64,000 nt of DNA, taken from the NCBI RefSeq assembly GCF_042652345.1, contig NZ_JBHSJJ010000004.1, forward strand, positions 310,001-374,000. Reading direction: 5' to 3'. Below are positions 52,474-60,899 of the stretch, piece after piece; the stretch's first letter is position 1, and every line of letters begins with the position of its first letter. The translations under genes and the position numbers were made by a program. The notes below the pieces were generated by a model. That model worked only from the letters and a program-made list of their open reading frames with translations. It did no database searches and was not told the origin of the DNA. Source of the stretch: Negadavirga shengliensis (GTDB lineage Bacteria > Bacteroidota > Bacteroidia > Cytophagales > Cyclobacteriaceae).

Positions 52474-53796
52474 GTGAAAAGTATCTTTTTAATTATTGTT
52501 ATTTCATTGATAGGTCTGGAGTATGCCCAGTCCCAGTCAGATACCTTATTTGTAGAAAAAAGGAAAAGATTAATCGACTCCCTTACCTATGAGACGCAGA
52601 CAGGACTTCCCATTGCTGCTTCCAAAATCTATTTTACCGATTCTAAATTTACCTTTTCGGGCTTTGGTGAAACCAATTTTGTCAACTACCGGGGACCCAA
52701 AAATGTGGAAAGCAACGACGTGGAGCTCTACTATACCAACCTTCAACGGCTTGTTGCCTATGCTGCGTGGAAGCCAAAAAAATGGTTGGTCCTGTATGGT
52801 GAGTTCTTCGCTGAATTTCTGAATGACGGCAACAATGAGAGTCACTTTGAATACCTTCCGGAACTTTTTGTGGACTTTTTAATTGATGAAAAGTTCAATG
52901 TCCGTGTGGGCACACACCAACCCGGAATAGGGTTCATCAATAACAATGATGAGCCCATCATGTTTTTCACGGTCAACAGGCCTGAAGTGGAAAGGCTCAT
53001 CATCCCCTCCCAGTGGATAGATCTGGGAATTATGACTTATGGAAAAATCAGCGACGATCTAAAATGGAACCTCTCCCTCTATCAGGGACTGGACGCCAAC
53101 AACCTGAATGGCAGCACATGGCTTCGTAGAGGAAGGGATGAAGCGCTTCGTTTCAATTTTAGTTCTTATGTGTTGAATTCCAAATTCGTTTACACCGGGA
53201 TGAAGGATACCGAAATCTCAGCCAGCGGGATCTGGACAAGATTGGGCGACAGCCAGCAAATCAATACCAACGACGGACTTGAAAGGGTACGGGCCAGCAC
53301 CTTGCTGTTGAGTTCATATGTCAGACATGTTTACCGTGATTGGACCTTTATGGTTTTGGGAACTTATGGTAGAATCAATGACACGGATAAGCTTTATGAA
53401 TTGACAAGGTCCTCTGATTTGGGGCCGCAGGTGCTTGGTGAGCAGGTGTACGGTGTATATGGCGAGGTCAGTTATGATATTTTACCCGCTCTGGGTTGGA
53501 ACAAGCCAGGACCGTCCCGCGACAAGGATAATTTGTTTATCCGCAGGAATGAATTCAAATTGCCTTTGTTTGTCAGAATGGAAAGGTTGAATACCCACGC
53601 CGGGGTTCATGATCAATTGGCACACCTGGCCCGGTCCCAGACAGACCTTACTACCTTGACCATGGGACTTAACTTTAATCCCCGCAGGAACATGGTGTTA
53701 AAGTCCAATTATCAAATCAGGTGGAATGACCGTCCCATGGAAAACGGCGAATATGAGGGCAACCGTTTCGAAATGGGCCTAGGTTTTATTTTCTGA
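52474..53796 (+). CDS. Outer-membrane porin-like beta-barrel protein
   Basis: The 440-residue protein has a signal peptide (GTG start, cut near YAQS) and a long series of amphipathic strands with aromatic girdles, ending FEMGLGFIF with the C-terminal Phe typical of outer-membrane barrels. A porin with fixed-length strands is the best description; the substrate is unknown. It follows the two-component genes by 66 bp in the same direction, so it is probably under their control. Its 3' end overlaps the pxpC 3' end by 18 bp. Confidence 0.75.
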   Translation: MKSIFLIIVISLIGLEYAQSQSDTLFVEKRKRLIDSLTYETQTGLPIAASKIYFTDSKFTFSGFGETNFVNYRGPKNVESNDVELYYTNLQRLVAYAAWKPKKWLVLYGEFFAEFLNDGNNESHFEYLPELFVDFLIDEKFNVRVGTHQPGIGFINNNDEPIMFFTVNRPEVERLIIPSQWIDLGIMTYGKISDDLKWNLSLYQGLDANNLNGSTWLRRGRDEALRFNFSSYVLNSKFVYTGMKDTEISASGIWTRLGDSQQINTNDGLERVRASTLLLSSYVRHVYRDWTFMVLGTYGRINDTDKLYELTRSSDLGPQVLGEQVYGVYGEVSYDILPALGWNKPGPSRDKDNLFIRRNEFKLPLFVRMERLNTHAGVHDQLAHLARSQTDLTTLTMGLNFNPRRNMVLKSNYQIRWNDRPMENGEYEGNRFEMGLGFIF

Positions 53797-54642
53797 TACC
53801 AGTTTGAAACGGATTTTCTCGCCCGGTCGCTTTTGGGCCAGCACGGCTACCGCATATTCACTGAGTTGCAATATTCTGGGATATCCACCTGTGACCTGGG
53901 CATCGCGCATCAATACAATCATTTTCCCGGAGGGAGTCAACTGTACTGTACCGGGATAAACAGGACAGGAAAGTATTTCATCCAAGGTATGGGACAGCGT
54001 CTCTTCCAATTGAATGCCCATCCGGTTTTGGGTGGGGGAGACGGTGAAGCCGCCCCGAATGAGCCTTTTTCTTGAGGTTTCCGGTAACCGATCATAATCC
54101 GGTCCGGAATATACCTCAATGGTTTTCTCGTTAAGGTGAGCGGGGATCCCAAGTTTCAAATAGGTTTGGGAGATCTTGCTTTTTGAGCTTCTAAACCCTA
54201 TTCGATCCTTTTTTTCAAACTTTTCCTTTAAAGTAATGCCTTTAAAAAAACTATGGCTTCCCATTACTTTTTCAGATTGAAGTTTTCCGTTAATAGCCAG
54301 ATATAACCACTGGCCTTTTTTAAACGGACTGATTTTCACCGTATCCCCTTTTTTGATGTTCAGTAGACTTTGGGCCGGATAATCTTTTCCGGAAATGGTT
54401 ATTTTTGTATCGGCACCACATATGGCCACCTGGCAAGTCGCTGTAAATTGCAATACTATCTCTCCGTTATACATTTCCAGAGCCGGGGAACCCGGTTGGG
54501 TTCTTGCCAGATGGTTGGCTAGGTCAAAGGAAACCCTGTCCATGGGACCTGCCAACGGGACGCCCATCCCCGTATGGCCAAACCTGCCCCTGTCCTGAAC
54601 AGTAGTATAAAGTCCCGGTGATTGAATGATCAGCTTACCCAT
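53779..54642 (-). CDS. pxpC: 5-oxoprolinase subunit PxpC (biotin-dependent carboxyltransferase-like)
   Basis: The 287-residue protein is the C subunit of the ATP-dependent 5-oxoprolinase, which opens 5-oxoproline to glutamate. The N-terminal family signature GRFGHTGMGVPLAGPMD is clear, and the family core continues to TPSGKMIVLMRDAQVTGGYPR. Its start overlaps the pxpB stop by 8 bp. It is the last gene of the pxpA-pxpB-pxpC operon, and its own end overlaps that of the porin-like gene on the other strand. Confidence 0.95.
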   Translation of the reverse strand: MGKLIIQSPGLYTTVQDRGRFGHTGMGVPLAGPMDRVSFDLANHLARTQPGSPALEMYNGEIVLQFTATCQVAICGADTKITISGKDYPAQSLLNIKKGDTVKISPFKKGQWLYLAINGKLQSEKVMGSHSFFKGITLKEKFEKKDRIGFRSSKSKISQTYLKLGIPAHLNEKTIEVYSGPDYDRLPETSRKRLIRGGFTVSPTQNRMGIQLEETLSHTLDEILSCPVYPGTVQLTPSGKMIVLMRDAQVTGGYPRILQLSEYAVAVLAQKRPGEKIRFKLVSENKT

Positions 54643-55354
54643 CTGGCTTATCTCTTTTTATCTTGAGGTCAGGATTTTCTTTAAGTTCGTCAAAAGTTTT
54701 TCGGTCAATGGGCTTAAACTGTATCAGGTCACCTGGGCTGAATCCAGGGAAGATGTTTTTCCGGGGGGCGAAAATCTCAACAGGGGTTTTTCCCAGGGCA
54801 TACCAGCCTCCGGGGCTGTCAGCAGGATAAATCCCGGTTTGGGATCCTCCTATCGCGACAGTGCCTTTTGCGATGACCCGGCTGGGAACAGGTTTTCTGG
54901 GACAGAAGAGATTCTTGTCCAATCCCCCCAAATACATAAAGCCAGGCAGGAACCCGAAAAAATGAAGCAGGTATCTTTTGCCGCTGTGCATGGATACAAA
55001 TTCGTTATATTCCAATTTTTTCTTTTTCAGATAAGTTTCCAGATCCGGTGCGAGCGCTTTATCATAACACACCGGAATTTCCCAACAGGTTCTTTGAGGG
55101 CTATCCGGTAATGTTAACTTCCCAAGTATATGTTTAATTTCATTGGTTATCTCCTTGATTTTTTGAGGTAGTTTAAAATGCAGGCCCAAGATGTGATAGC
55201 CGCCGGTAATTGATTGGAGTTTCCCCTTGTAATGTTTTTGTAGGGATCTTTTGCAGCAAACCATTTCCATTAAGATGTTTTCATCTGTTGTTGCAGGCCA
55301 GACAAGTTCTACGATGAGGGGTCCTGTATTGGTTATTTTGATTTTTTCAGTCAT
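54635..55354 (-). CDS. pxpB: 5-oxoprolinase subunit PxpB (allophanate-hydrolase-like)
   Basis: The protein of 239 residues from ATG 55354 carries the PxpB marks FFGFLPGFMYLGGL, VAIGGSQTGIYPADSPGGW and the closing VEIFAPRKNIFPG. The 28 upstream codons of the open frame overlap pxpA and are not PxpB-like. The ATG overlaps the pxpA stop as ATGA, which ties translation of the two. It forms the ring-opening complex with PxpC. Confidence 0.94.
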   Translation of the reverse strand: MTEKIKITNTGPLIVELVWPATTDENILMEMVCCKRSLQKHYKGKLQSITGGYHILGLHFKLPQKIKEITNEIKHILGKLTLPDSPQRTCWEIPVCYDKALAPDLETYLKKKKLEYNEFVSMHSGKRYLLHFFGFLPGFMYLGGLDKNLFCPRKPVPSRVIAKGTVAIGGSQTGIYPADSPGGWYALGKTPVEIFAPRKNIFPGFSPGDLIQFKPIDRKTFDELKENPDLKIKRDKPDG

Positions 55355-56091
55355 CCAATGGTGTAGTTTTTGTCTTTTAATGCCTTGAAAATGGCAGCAG
55401 CGGTAGCTACAGCCCCCGGATGGTCTCCGTGCACACATACCGTCTCGGCAAAAATTTCGATTTCTTCTCCATTTATTGTCTTTACTTTTCCTTTTTCAAC
55501 CATATGCATCACATGTTGGGTGATCAGATCCGGATCAGAAAGAACAGCCCCGGCATGCTGTCTGGATACCAAGGAAAGATCAGAAAGGTAACTTCGGTCA
55601 GCAAAAACCTCGTGCTTTACACCCAATTTGTTTTTTATGGCGATGTCTGCCAATTTGGAACGGAAAGGGGCATATAGGATGCTTTTTTTAAAATTCCTCT
55701 TCACCAACTCAACGATTAGAGAAGCCACGTCATCATTTCTTGTGGCGGCATGGTACAAAGCCCCGTGAGGTTTGATATGATTCAATTCCTGCCCTTTGCT
55801 GAAAGCAATTTCCTGAGTAAGAAGAATCTGTTCCATCAAGGTTTCGGCCAATGCAGATGATGAAATGGGAAATGTAACCCGGCCAAAATTCTTTTTATCA
55901 GGATAGGAGGGATGGGCACCTATTTTTACGCCATATCGTATAGCCAGTTCAATGGTTTTTGCAACTGTTTTTTTGTTTCCTGCATGACCTCCACAGGCAA
56001 TATTGGCACTGCTGATGTATGGCATGATAGCCTCATCATTTCCAATGCCTTCTCCCAGATCACAATTGATGTCTATTCTTCTTAAATTCAT
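55351..56091 (-). CDS. pxpA: 5-oxoprolinase subunit PxpA (LamB/YcsF family)
   Basis: The 246-residue protein opens with DINCDLGEGIGNDEAIMPYI and contains NIACGGHAG, HPSYPDKKNFGR and IKPHGALYH, all hallmarks of the LamB/YcsF family. It is the first gene of the pxpABC operon. Spontaneous cyclisation of glutamine makes 5-oxoproline continuously, so this operon is probably a housekeeping repair function. The upstream flank (83 bp to the DUF2490 gene) shows nothing distinctive. Confidence 0.96.
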   Translation of the reverse strand: MNLRRIDINCDLGEGIGNDEAIMPYISSANIACGGHAGNKKTVAKTIELAIRYGVKIGAHPSYPDKKNFGRVTFPISSSALAETLMEQILLTQEIAFSKGQELNHIKPHGALYHAATRNDDVASLIVELVKRNFKKSILYAPFRSKLADIAIKNKLGVKHEVFADRSYLSDLSLVSRQHAGAVLSDPDLITQHVMHMVEKGKVKTINGEEIEIFAETVCVHGDHPGAVATAAAIFKALKDKNYTIG

Positions 56092-56174
56092 CTGCAGGTA
56101 TCATCTCAAGAGCAAGCTTATTTTTCCCCCACAATTGCTTGAATTTAATACAAGCCAGCCTCAATACAAAATTG

Positions 56175-56852
56175 TCAGGATCCGTCGAGGAAAAGATTGG
56201 CAAACAGTGCCAGTTGTAAATAACCTTTGGTTTTTCCGTTGAAATCCTGTGCCAACCACCCTGTTTGAAGATTTACAGCTTTGTTGAATTGATATCCTAC
56301 GGCTGTATAAAACCGGTTTCTGTCATAGGGATTTTTTTCAAGATGATAGAATATTTCATTATAAGTGCTGATGAACACCGTATTGGCCTGCATGGAGCTT
56401 TTATTGAGAGGTATGTTGATCATAAGCCGATACCTTACCCTATCCCTGTAATTATCGCCGACAAACCTTTGTTCGAGTCTTCCCCTATGCTCAATAAACA
56501 ACCGGCCCAAATTATGATAGTACAGGCCTTGTTGCCAGACCCTGTGTTCCGAAACAGTAGGGAGCTGATCGCCCGCCAGCGAATAACTTTCAATGTATCC
56601 ATAACCACCGGTCAGCCAAAGATTTTTTTTAAGATGATAATTCATTCCGGCCCTGATAAGAAGTTGTTCATTCTTGTGGCTAAGATCATAGGCCCTGTCC
56701 TGTATTTCGCTGTGGATGCTCCATTTTTCTGTCAACTGCGTCCGGTTAAAAAACATTAACCACATACCCTGTCCTTCTCTAAAAGCCGACTGGGAATAAC
56801 AAGGTTCTGCTGATATCAGCAAAAACAGCATCAGTATTTTTTTGTTGATCAC
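56175..56852 (-). CDS. DUF2490 outer-membrane protein
   Basis: The 225-residue protein has a signal peptide (cut near CYSQ) and a DUF2490 beta-barrel-like domain: GMWLMFFNRTQLTEKW, EHRVWQQGLYY and FIEHRGRLEQRFV, ending in strands with aromatic residues. The function is unknown. It lies 83 bp upstream of pxpA in the same direction, so it may share its transcript. Confidence 0.85.
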   Translation of the reverse strand: MINKKILMLFLLISAEPCYSQSAFREGQGMWLMFFNRTQLTEKWSIHSEIQDRAYDLSHKNEQLLIRAGMNYHLKKNLWLTGGYGYIESYSLAGDQLPTVSEHRVWQQGLYYHNLGRLFIEHRGRLEQRFVGDNYRDRVRYRLMINIPLNKSSMQANTVFISTYNEIFYHLEKNPYDRNRFYTAVGYQFNKAVNLQTGWLAQDFNGKTKGYLQLALFANLFLDGS

Positions 56853-57050
56853 TATAAAATATTCAGAGGTTGTTAAATCAATAGCTAGATAATAGAAATA
56901 TTCTTGATATCATCCATTTTATTTATTGAGTAACTTTTTGGCTGTTTAAAAGGTTTTTTTAGCTGTATCTGGTTAGCAGGGAATTAATTTTGGCTGCAGG
57001 GATATAACTTATTTTTCGATTTATTCGTTTTTTAGATAAAAAAGTTAAAT

Positions 57051-57611
57051 ATGAAAAGCACCTTATTATATTTCATGATGGTCACGGTTGTTGCGACTGC
57101 GGTGTCGTGCAGTCCGGTAAAGGTGTATATGGAAAAAAATGAAGTCGCCAGTACCCAGGAATACCATACTTTTTATGTGATCAATGAGTTCTATGACAAA
57201 AATGCTTTTGATTCTCCCGTATTGGAGGAAAACCTGCAGCACAGCCTGACCGAAGGATTAAAGCGGATAGGTTTTGAGCCGGATGACAAACATCCGGATC
57301 TTATAGTAAGGTATAACACCGTCTTGACCGATAAAAAAAAGGAAATCAACACGATGCCTATGAGTCCATGGGGATGGGGGATGTACAATCCCTGGATGTG
57401 GGGAGGCCCTTGGGGTGGTAGAGGCGGTTACCGGGTGGAAAAATATGATCTAGGTGAACTGGTGGTGGATTTTATAGATACCAGACAGGACAAGGTAGTC
57501 ATGCGGATAAGCGCCGTGGGCGAGATCAACAAGCCTGATCATAAAAGCAGAAATCTTAAAGCCTCCGTCAATAAAATCCTCTCGGAGTTTTCAAAAAAAG
57601 TATCGACCTAA
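57051..57611 (+). CDS. DUF4136 envelope lipoprotein with Trp/Gly-rich insert
   Basis: The 186-residue protein is a paralogue of the one at 13951, with a signal ending VSC-S (C20), the YHTFYVINEF strand, HPDLIVRYNT and a C-terminal VVDFIDTRQDKVVMR block. Residues 102-127 form an insert rich in Trp, Gly and Met (for example WGWGMYNPWMWGG) not present in the paralogue. It probably sits at the outer membrane. A hairpin follows its stop. Confidence 0.87.
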   Translation: MKSTLLYFMMVTVVATAVSCSPVKVYMEKNEVASTQEYHTFYVINEFYDKNAFDSPVLEENLQHSLTEGLKRIGFEPDDKHPDLIVRYNTVLTDKKKEINTMPMSPWGWGMYNPWMWGGPWGGRGGYRVEKYDLGELVVDFIDTRQDKVVMRISAVGEINKPDHKSRNLKASVNKILSEFSKKVST

Positions 57612-57621
57612 TTTCAAAAAA

Positions 57622-57649
57622 GAGGGACTGTATTGAAAATGCAGTCCCT
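57622..57649 (-). terminator. Terminator after the small membrane protein gene
   Basis: GGGACTG and CAGTCCC pair over 7 bp with an 11-base loop. On the minus strand the hairpin is followed by CTCTTTTTTG, so it ends the sigma/membrane-protein operon. On the plus strand the T-run is weak. Confidence 0.75.
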
Positions 57650-57654
57650 TCCCG

Positions 57655-58017
57655 TTAATTACCCATTAGTTTTTTTTCCAGCAGGATGACCAGCCAGACA
57701 GCACTCACGATGGCCATGGAGGAAATCACCAGTATCGGATTGATGATTAAAGGATCCGGCAGGGGTAACTTGGGCCACTTTATTTCCTCTAAATAAGTGA
57801 AATAAACATTGTCAAGATGGTACAATGCATAAGAAAGTGTGGACAACAACAGGATAACAATCCCCCACAATATGGACGCGGGCATCTTGGCAGGCTCTAT
57901 GATAGCCGACCGCTTCACAATGTTTTTCATGATGAGAGGAACCAAGTCTTTTTCCAACTGGTTGGTTTCCGAAAAAAACCGTTTTAGTTCCCGGTCATTT
58001 ATTTTGTTGGTTTTCAT
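57655..58017 (-). CDS. Two-span membrane protein, putative partner of the ECF sigma factor
   Basis: The 120-residue protein has a polar N-terminal 45 residues (RELKRFFSETNQLEKDLV), a membrane span at about 46-66, and a second at about 93-112. Its start overlaps the stop of the ECF sigma gene as ATGA. Such a gene after an ECF sigma is often an anti-sigma or a sensor; the cytoplasmic arm could bind the sigma factor. No zinc-type anti-sigma motif (HxxxCxxC) is visible, so it would be a different kind. That role is inference. Confidence 0.7.
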   Translation of the reverse strand: MKTNKINDRELKRFFSETNQLEKDLVPLIMKNIVKRSAIIEPAKMPASILWGIVILLLSTLSYALYHLDNVYFTYLEEIKWPKLPLPDPLIINPILVISSMAIVSAVWLVILLEKKLMGN

Positions 58018-58601
58018 AAATCATTCACTTCTTCTTTCAATATAACGGCCAGTTCCTTCTCCAGCTTTTTTCTGGCCCTGTGAAGTTTCACTTTTGAGGT
58101 ATTGGCAGGTATTCCGGTGATTTCGGCTATTTCCTGCAGGCTCTGTTCGTGCATATAATATAAGGTAATAATCAGCCTCTCCTCCGCCAACAACCTTTCC
58201 AAAGCATACGATATGAATTTTTTACGGTCTTCCCATACCATTTGTTCCCAGGATGCCTTCCCTGAACCCGGAATTTCCATATGGGTCTGGGTCCATTCCA
58301 GAATCTTGACCGGGTTTCTGGCCAACTTGGATAATCTGTTCAGTGACATGTTATGCGTTATCCTGTATAACCAGGTCGAGAACCGGCTCTCCCCATTAAA
58401 AGAACCCAGTACATGATAGACTTTGACAAATACGTCCTGGGTTACTTCCTCCGCCTCTTCCCTGGATTTAAGGATTCCCAAAGCAATATGGAAAACATAA
58501 CGCTGATAATGAGTAACCAAGGGTGCAAACGCAACGCTGGTCCCATTCCTGATTGCCTGTTGAATACTTTTTATTTTATCCTTGTCAAAGTCTGTTGTCA
58601 T
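58014..58601 (-). CDS. ECF-type RNA polymerase sigma factor
   Basis: The protein of 195 residues from ATG 58601 has sigma region 2 (EEAEEVTQDVFVKVYHVLG, then FSTWLYRITHN) and region 4 (LYYMHEQSLQEIAEITGIPANTSKV). It directs RNA polymerase to special promoters. The open frame extends to 58667, but ATG 58601 gives the normal beginning. A promoter that matches its own likely consensus ends just before this ATG, so it is probably autoregulated and its mRNA almost leaderless. It overlaps the membrane-protein gene downstream. Confidence 0.94.
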   Translation of the reverse strand: MTTDFDKDKIKSIQQAIRNGTSVAFAPLVTHYQRYVFHIALGILKSREEAEEVTQDVFVKVYHVLGSFNGESRFSTWLYRITHNMSLNRLSKLARNPVKILEWTQTHMEIPGSGKASWEQMVWEDRKKFISYALERLLAEERLIITLYYMHEQSLQEIAEITGIPANTSKVKLHRARKKLEKELAVILKEEVNDL

Positions 58602-58608
58602 TGACCAT

Positions 58609-58638
58609 TTAGACCAACCCTTTCTATAGACGGTTACA
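58609..58638 (-). promoter_or_regulatory. Predicted ECF-sigma promoter driving the sigma gene
   Basis: On the minus strand TGTAACC (58638-58632), a 17-bp spacer and GTCTAA (58614-58609) form an ECF-type -35/-10 pair. The expected start lies a few bases later, at or next to the ATG at 58601. The divergent promoter at 58683-58712 has the same spacing and nearly the same boxes. Confidence 0.6.
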
Positions 58639-58682
58639 CAAAGTAGAAAAAAAGTGTGATTGAACAAAAAAAAAGCTTACCG

Positions 58683-58712
58683 TGTAACCATACCTGTCCC
58701 AGCCTTGTCAAA
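58683..58712 (+). promoter_or_regulatory. Predicted ECF-sigma promoter driving the divergent membrane-protein gene
   Basis: TGTAACC (58683-58689), 17 bp and GTCAAA (58707-58712) lie upstream of the gene at 58753. The boxes differ from the sigma gene's own promoter by one base, so one sigma factor probably drives both directions. The two TGTAACC boxes together make a perfect 8-bp dyad (GGTTACAC/GTGTAACC). Confidence 0.6.
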
Positions 58713-58752
58713 TACATGTAACAAAACTATTCATTCATTAAGAAATACCGAT

Positions 58753-59163
58753 ATGGCAGTAGCAATTGTATTCATTTCCTTTTTCGCGACAGCGTTTGGA
58801 ATATGGTTTTATTCTCTGAAAACAAGAAACAGCGAGCGGCTGGCGCTGATTCAATCAGGTGCAGATGCCTCTTTGTTTTACAGTAAAAAGAAAGCTCGCA
58901 ATTACAACGCCTGGTTCATTGTTTTGATTCTGGGTATGGTCTTTCTGGCAGTAGGTCTGGGGATCATTACCGGACATTTTATGGAATCGCTGATGATTGA
59001 AAATGAAAGATCGGTGTATCCGGATCACTTCAGAAGGCATTTTCCACAGGCTTACTTCACGTCAATATTTGTGTTTACCGGGTTATCATTGATCAGCGCT
59101 TACTTTTTGATCAGAAAGCTGAATAAGCAAGATGAAGCAGGACAACCCATGCTGGAAAAATAG
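58753..59163 (+). CDS. DUF6249-like membrane protein
   Basis: The 136-residue protein has three hydrophobic spans (about 3-19, 52-70 and 103-121) and a juxtamembrane stretch ERLALIQSGADASLF common in this family. ATG 58753 is chosen because the 31 codons before it overlap the promoter and do not look coding. Function unknown; membrane-stress roles are possible given its link to an ECF sigma. A terminator follows. Confidence 0.8.
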   Translation: MAVAIVFISFFATAFGIWFYSLKTRNSERLALIQSGADASLFYSKKKARNYNAWFIVLILGMVFLAVGLGIITGHFMESLMIENERSVYPDHFRRHFPQAYFTSIFVFTGLSLISAYFLIRKLNKQDEAGQPMLEK

Positions 59164-59209
59164 GACTGAAATGCCTGAAGAACAAGTAGATAGACTCTTT
59201 TGAAGTTTC

Positions 59210-59244
59210 AAAAAAGGGGATTCGGATTTTGAAGCCCCTTTTTT
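59210..59244 (+). terminator. Rho-independent terminator after the DUF6249-like gene
   Basis: AAAAAAGGGG (59210-59219) and CCCCTTTTTT (59235-59244) form the stem, with GGGG/CCCC at its core and an adjacent TTC/GAA pairing. The long T-run makes this one of the clearest terminators in the window. Confidence 0.88.
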
Positions 59245-59385
59245 ATCATACCCAAGTATTTTTTTATTAGTTCACGTGACAACCATTCCCTGATAAATGT
59301 CGTAAAAGTCAAAAAAGCGGATCATTTTGAAATGTCTGCGAATTCAATCTTCTAACTGCATTTTTTGCTATCGGTGTTTTTGTTT

Positions 59386-60501
59386 ATGAAAAAAAGTTTA
59401 TTGAAATGTCGGTTCATTTCAGCAATCAGTTTTGGATGGGTTATTCTTTTGAATTGGGCATTTCAACCTGCTTACAGTCAAAGCTACTTCAGTTTCCAAA
59501 CCGCCAAAGGGTACATGTTGGCGCATTCCTCTGACCTAAGGGACATCCATGGCTGGCCCAATATATTTAAATTGGATTATGCTATCAGGTTGAATTCAAA
59601 GGAATACCATCATTGCCTCAATACGCCTTTGTCGGGGGTAAGTCTTACTTACATGGATCATGATCACCCTGCCACGGGTAAGTCGGTTTCGTTGAGTACT
59701 TTTCTTCAGCCAACCATAAGAAAATGGGGGCGGCATGAGGTTTCGGGAAGAATGTCCTTGGGCTTGAGTCATGTCCAGAATCCTTTTGATCCGGTGAAAA
59801 ATCCTCTTCAGCAAGCCATAGGGTCCAACATGAACTTTTTTGTTGAAGGTCAGCTATTGTATGCTTACAATCTGGCGTCCAACTTGGACATAGGAGTTAA
59901 TTCGGGCCTCATACACATTAGCAACGGGGCCAGAAAACTTCCCAATTCAGGGTTGAATATTTTGGCTGTGGGGATAGGTGCCAATTACAGAATTACGGGA
60001 GAAAACCACATACCGTTCAAAAATGTGAACCACCCGGAATTGCCTTATGAAATTGATGATATCACCCACTATGTGAATTTCAGAGGAGGCCTGAAGAGCA
60101 TCCGTATTTTAGATTATGATGTTTTCCCCGCTTTTGGACTCAATTATACCATGGCTTACAGGTATCATCCCATCGGCTCTTATACGATCGGATTCGATGC
60201 GGACTACAACGAGGGATACATTAAGGAAATGCATGCGGTAAATAGGGCAGGGGATGATTATACTCCATTTAGCCACTGGCGCTGGGCTTTGGCCGCGGGA
60301 CACGAACTGCATATGAACAGGCTCAGTCTTATTACCCAATTTGCTTATTATGTTGTGTTGCCACACTCCCTGCACAAAAGAACCTATCAAAGATACGGCC
60401 TTAAATATGAATTAAGCCGGAGAACAGTAATTGCCGCAACCTTACGGGCTCATGCCGCACGGGCAGATTATATGGAATGGACGGTGGGGAGGAAGTTTTG
60501 A
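59386..60501 (+). CDS. PagL-like lipid A 3-O-deacylase / acyloxyacyl hydrolase
   Basis: The 371-residue protein from ATG 59386 has a signal peptide (cut near AYSQ) and an outer-membrane barrel with the PagL-type catalytic region LIHISNGARKLPNSGLNIL, where His and Ser of HISNG are the likely active residues. PagL removes an acyl chain from lipid A. At over 350 residues it is about twice the length of classical PagL, as is usual in Bacteroidota. The TTG at 59365 is a less likely start. It lies 220 bp after the divergent sigma-controlled gene. Confidence 0.87.
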   Translation: MKKSLLKCRFISAISFGWVILLNWAFQPAYSQSYFSFQTAKGYMLAHSSDLRDIHGWPNIFKLDYAIRLNSKEYHHCLNTPLSGVSLTYMDHDHPATGKSVSLSTFLQPTIRKWGRHEVSGRMSLGLSHVQNPFDPVKNPLQQAIGSNMNFFVEGQLLYAYNLASNLDIGVNSGLIHISNGARKLPNSGLNILAVGIGANYRITGENHIPFKNVNHPELPYEIDDITHYVNFRGGLKSIRILDYDVFPAFGLNYTMAYRYHPIGSYTIGFDADYNEGYIKEMHAVNRAGDDYTPFSHWRWALAAGHELHMNRLSLITQFAYYVVLPHSLHKRTYQRYGLKYELSRRTVIAATLRAHAARADYMEWTVGRKF

Positions 60502-60506
60502 CCCCT

Positions 60507-60899
60507 TTATTCCCAAATCCCTTTGGGCACAATTTCAAGAACATGCCCAAAGGGATCTTCAAAATAAAAACTTTCAAGGCCTTGTTTCCAAGACTGGTTA
60601 TGGGTGATGGTGATTCCTTTTTTTATTAGATTTTCTTTTACTTTTTCGTACCTGTTTTTTTCCACTTCGAAAGCAATGTGCTGCTTCCCATGGGCGTAAT
60701 GGGGCGGCAATATTTTTTCCTTTTGGGTGGCTTCCGGTATGAAACACAGCAAAACAGACGTACCACATCTGAAAAATATATGGCGGTCTTTGGCTTTTGA
60801 TATGATCGGCATTTCAAGTTTGCCATGATAAAAATCTGCAGCCAGGTCCAGGTCATGGATATATAAACAGGTTTCTTTGATTTGGGTATAAGGAATCAT
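60507..60899 (-). CDS. VOC-family (glyoxalase-like) protein
   Basis: The 130-residue protein has the paired beta-alpha-beta-beta-beta modules of the vicinal-oxygen-chelate fold: ETCLYIHDLDLAADFYHGKL at the start and HIAFEVEKN, FYFEDPFGHVLEIVP at the end, with ligand residues H and E. Family members include glyoxalase I, dioxygenases and resistance proteins such as FosA, so the function is open. It converges on the PagL-like gene with a 5 bp gap. Confidence 0.92.
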   Translation of the reverse strand: MIPYTQIKETCLYIHDLDLAADFYHGKLEMPIISKAKDRHIFFRCGTSVLLCFIPEATQKEKILPPHYAHGKQHIAFEVEKNRYEKVKENLIKKGITITHNQSWKQGLESFYFEDPFGHVLEIVPKGIWE

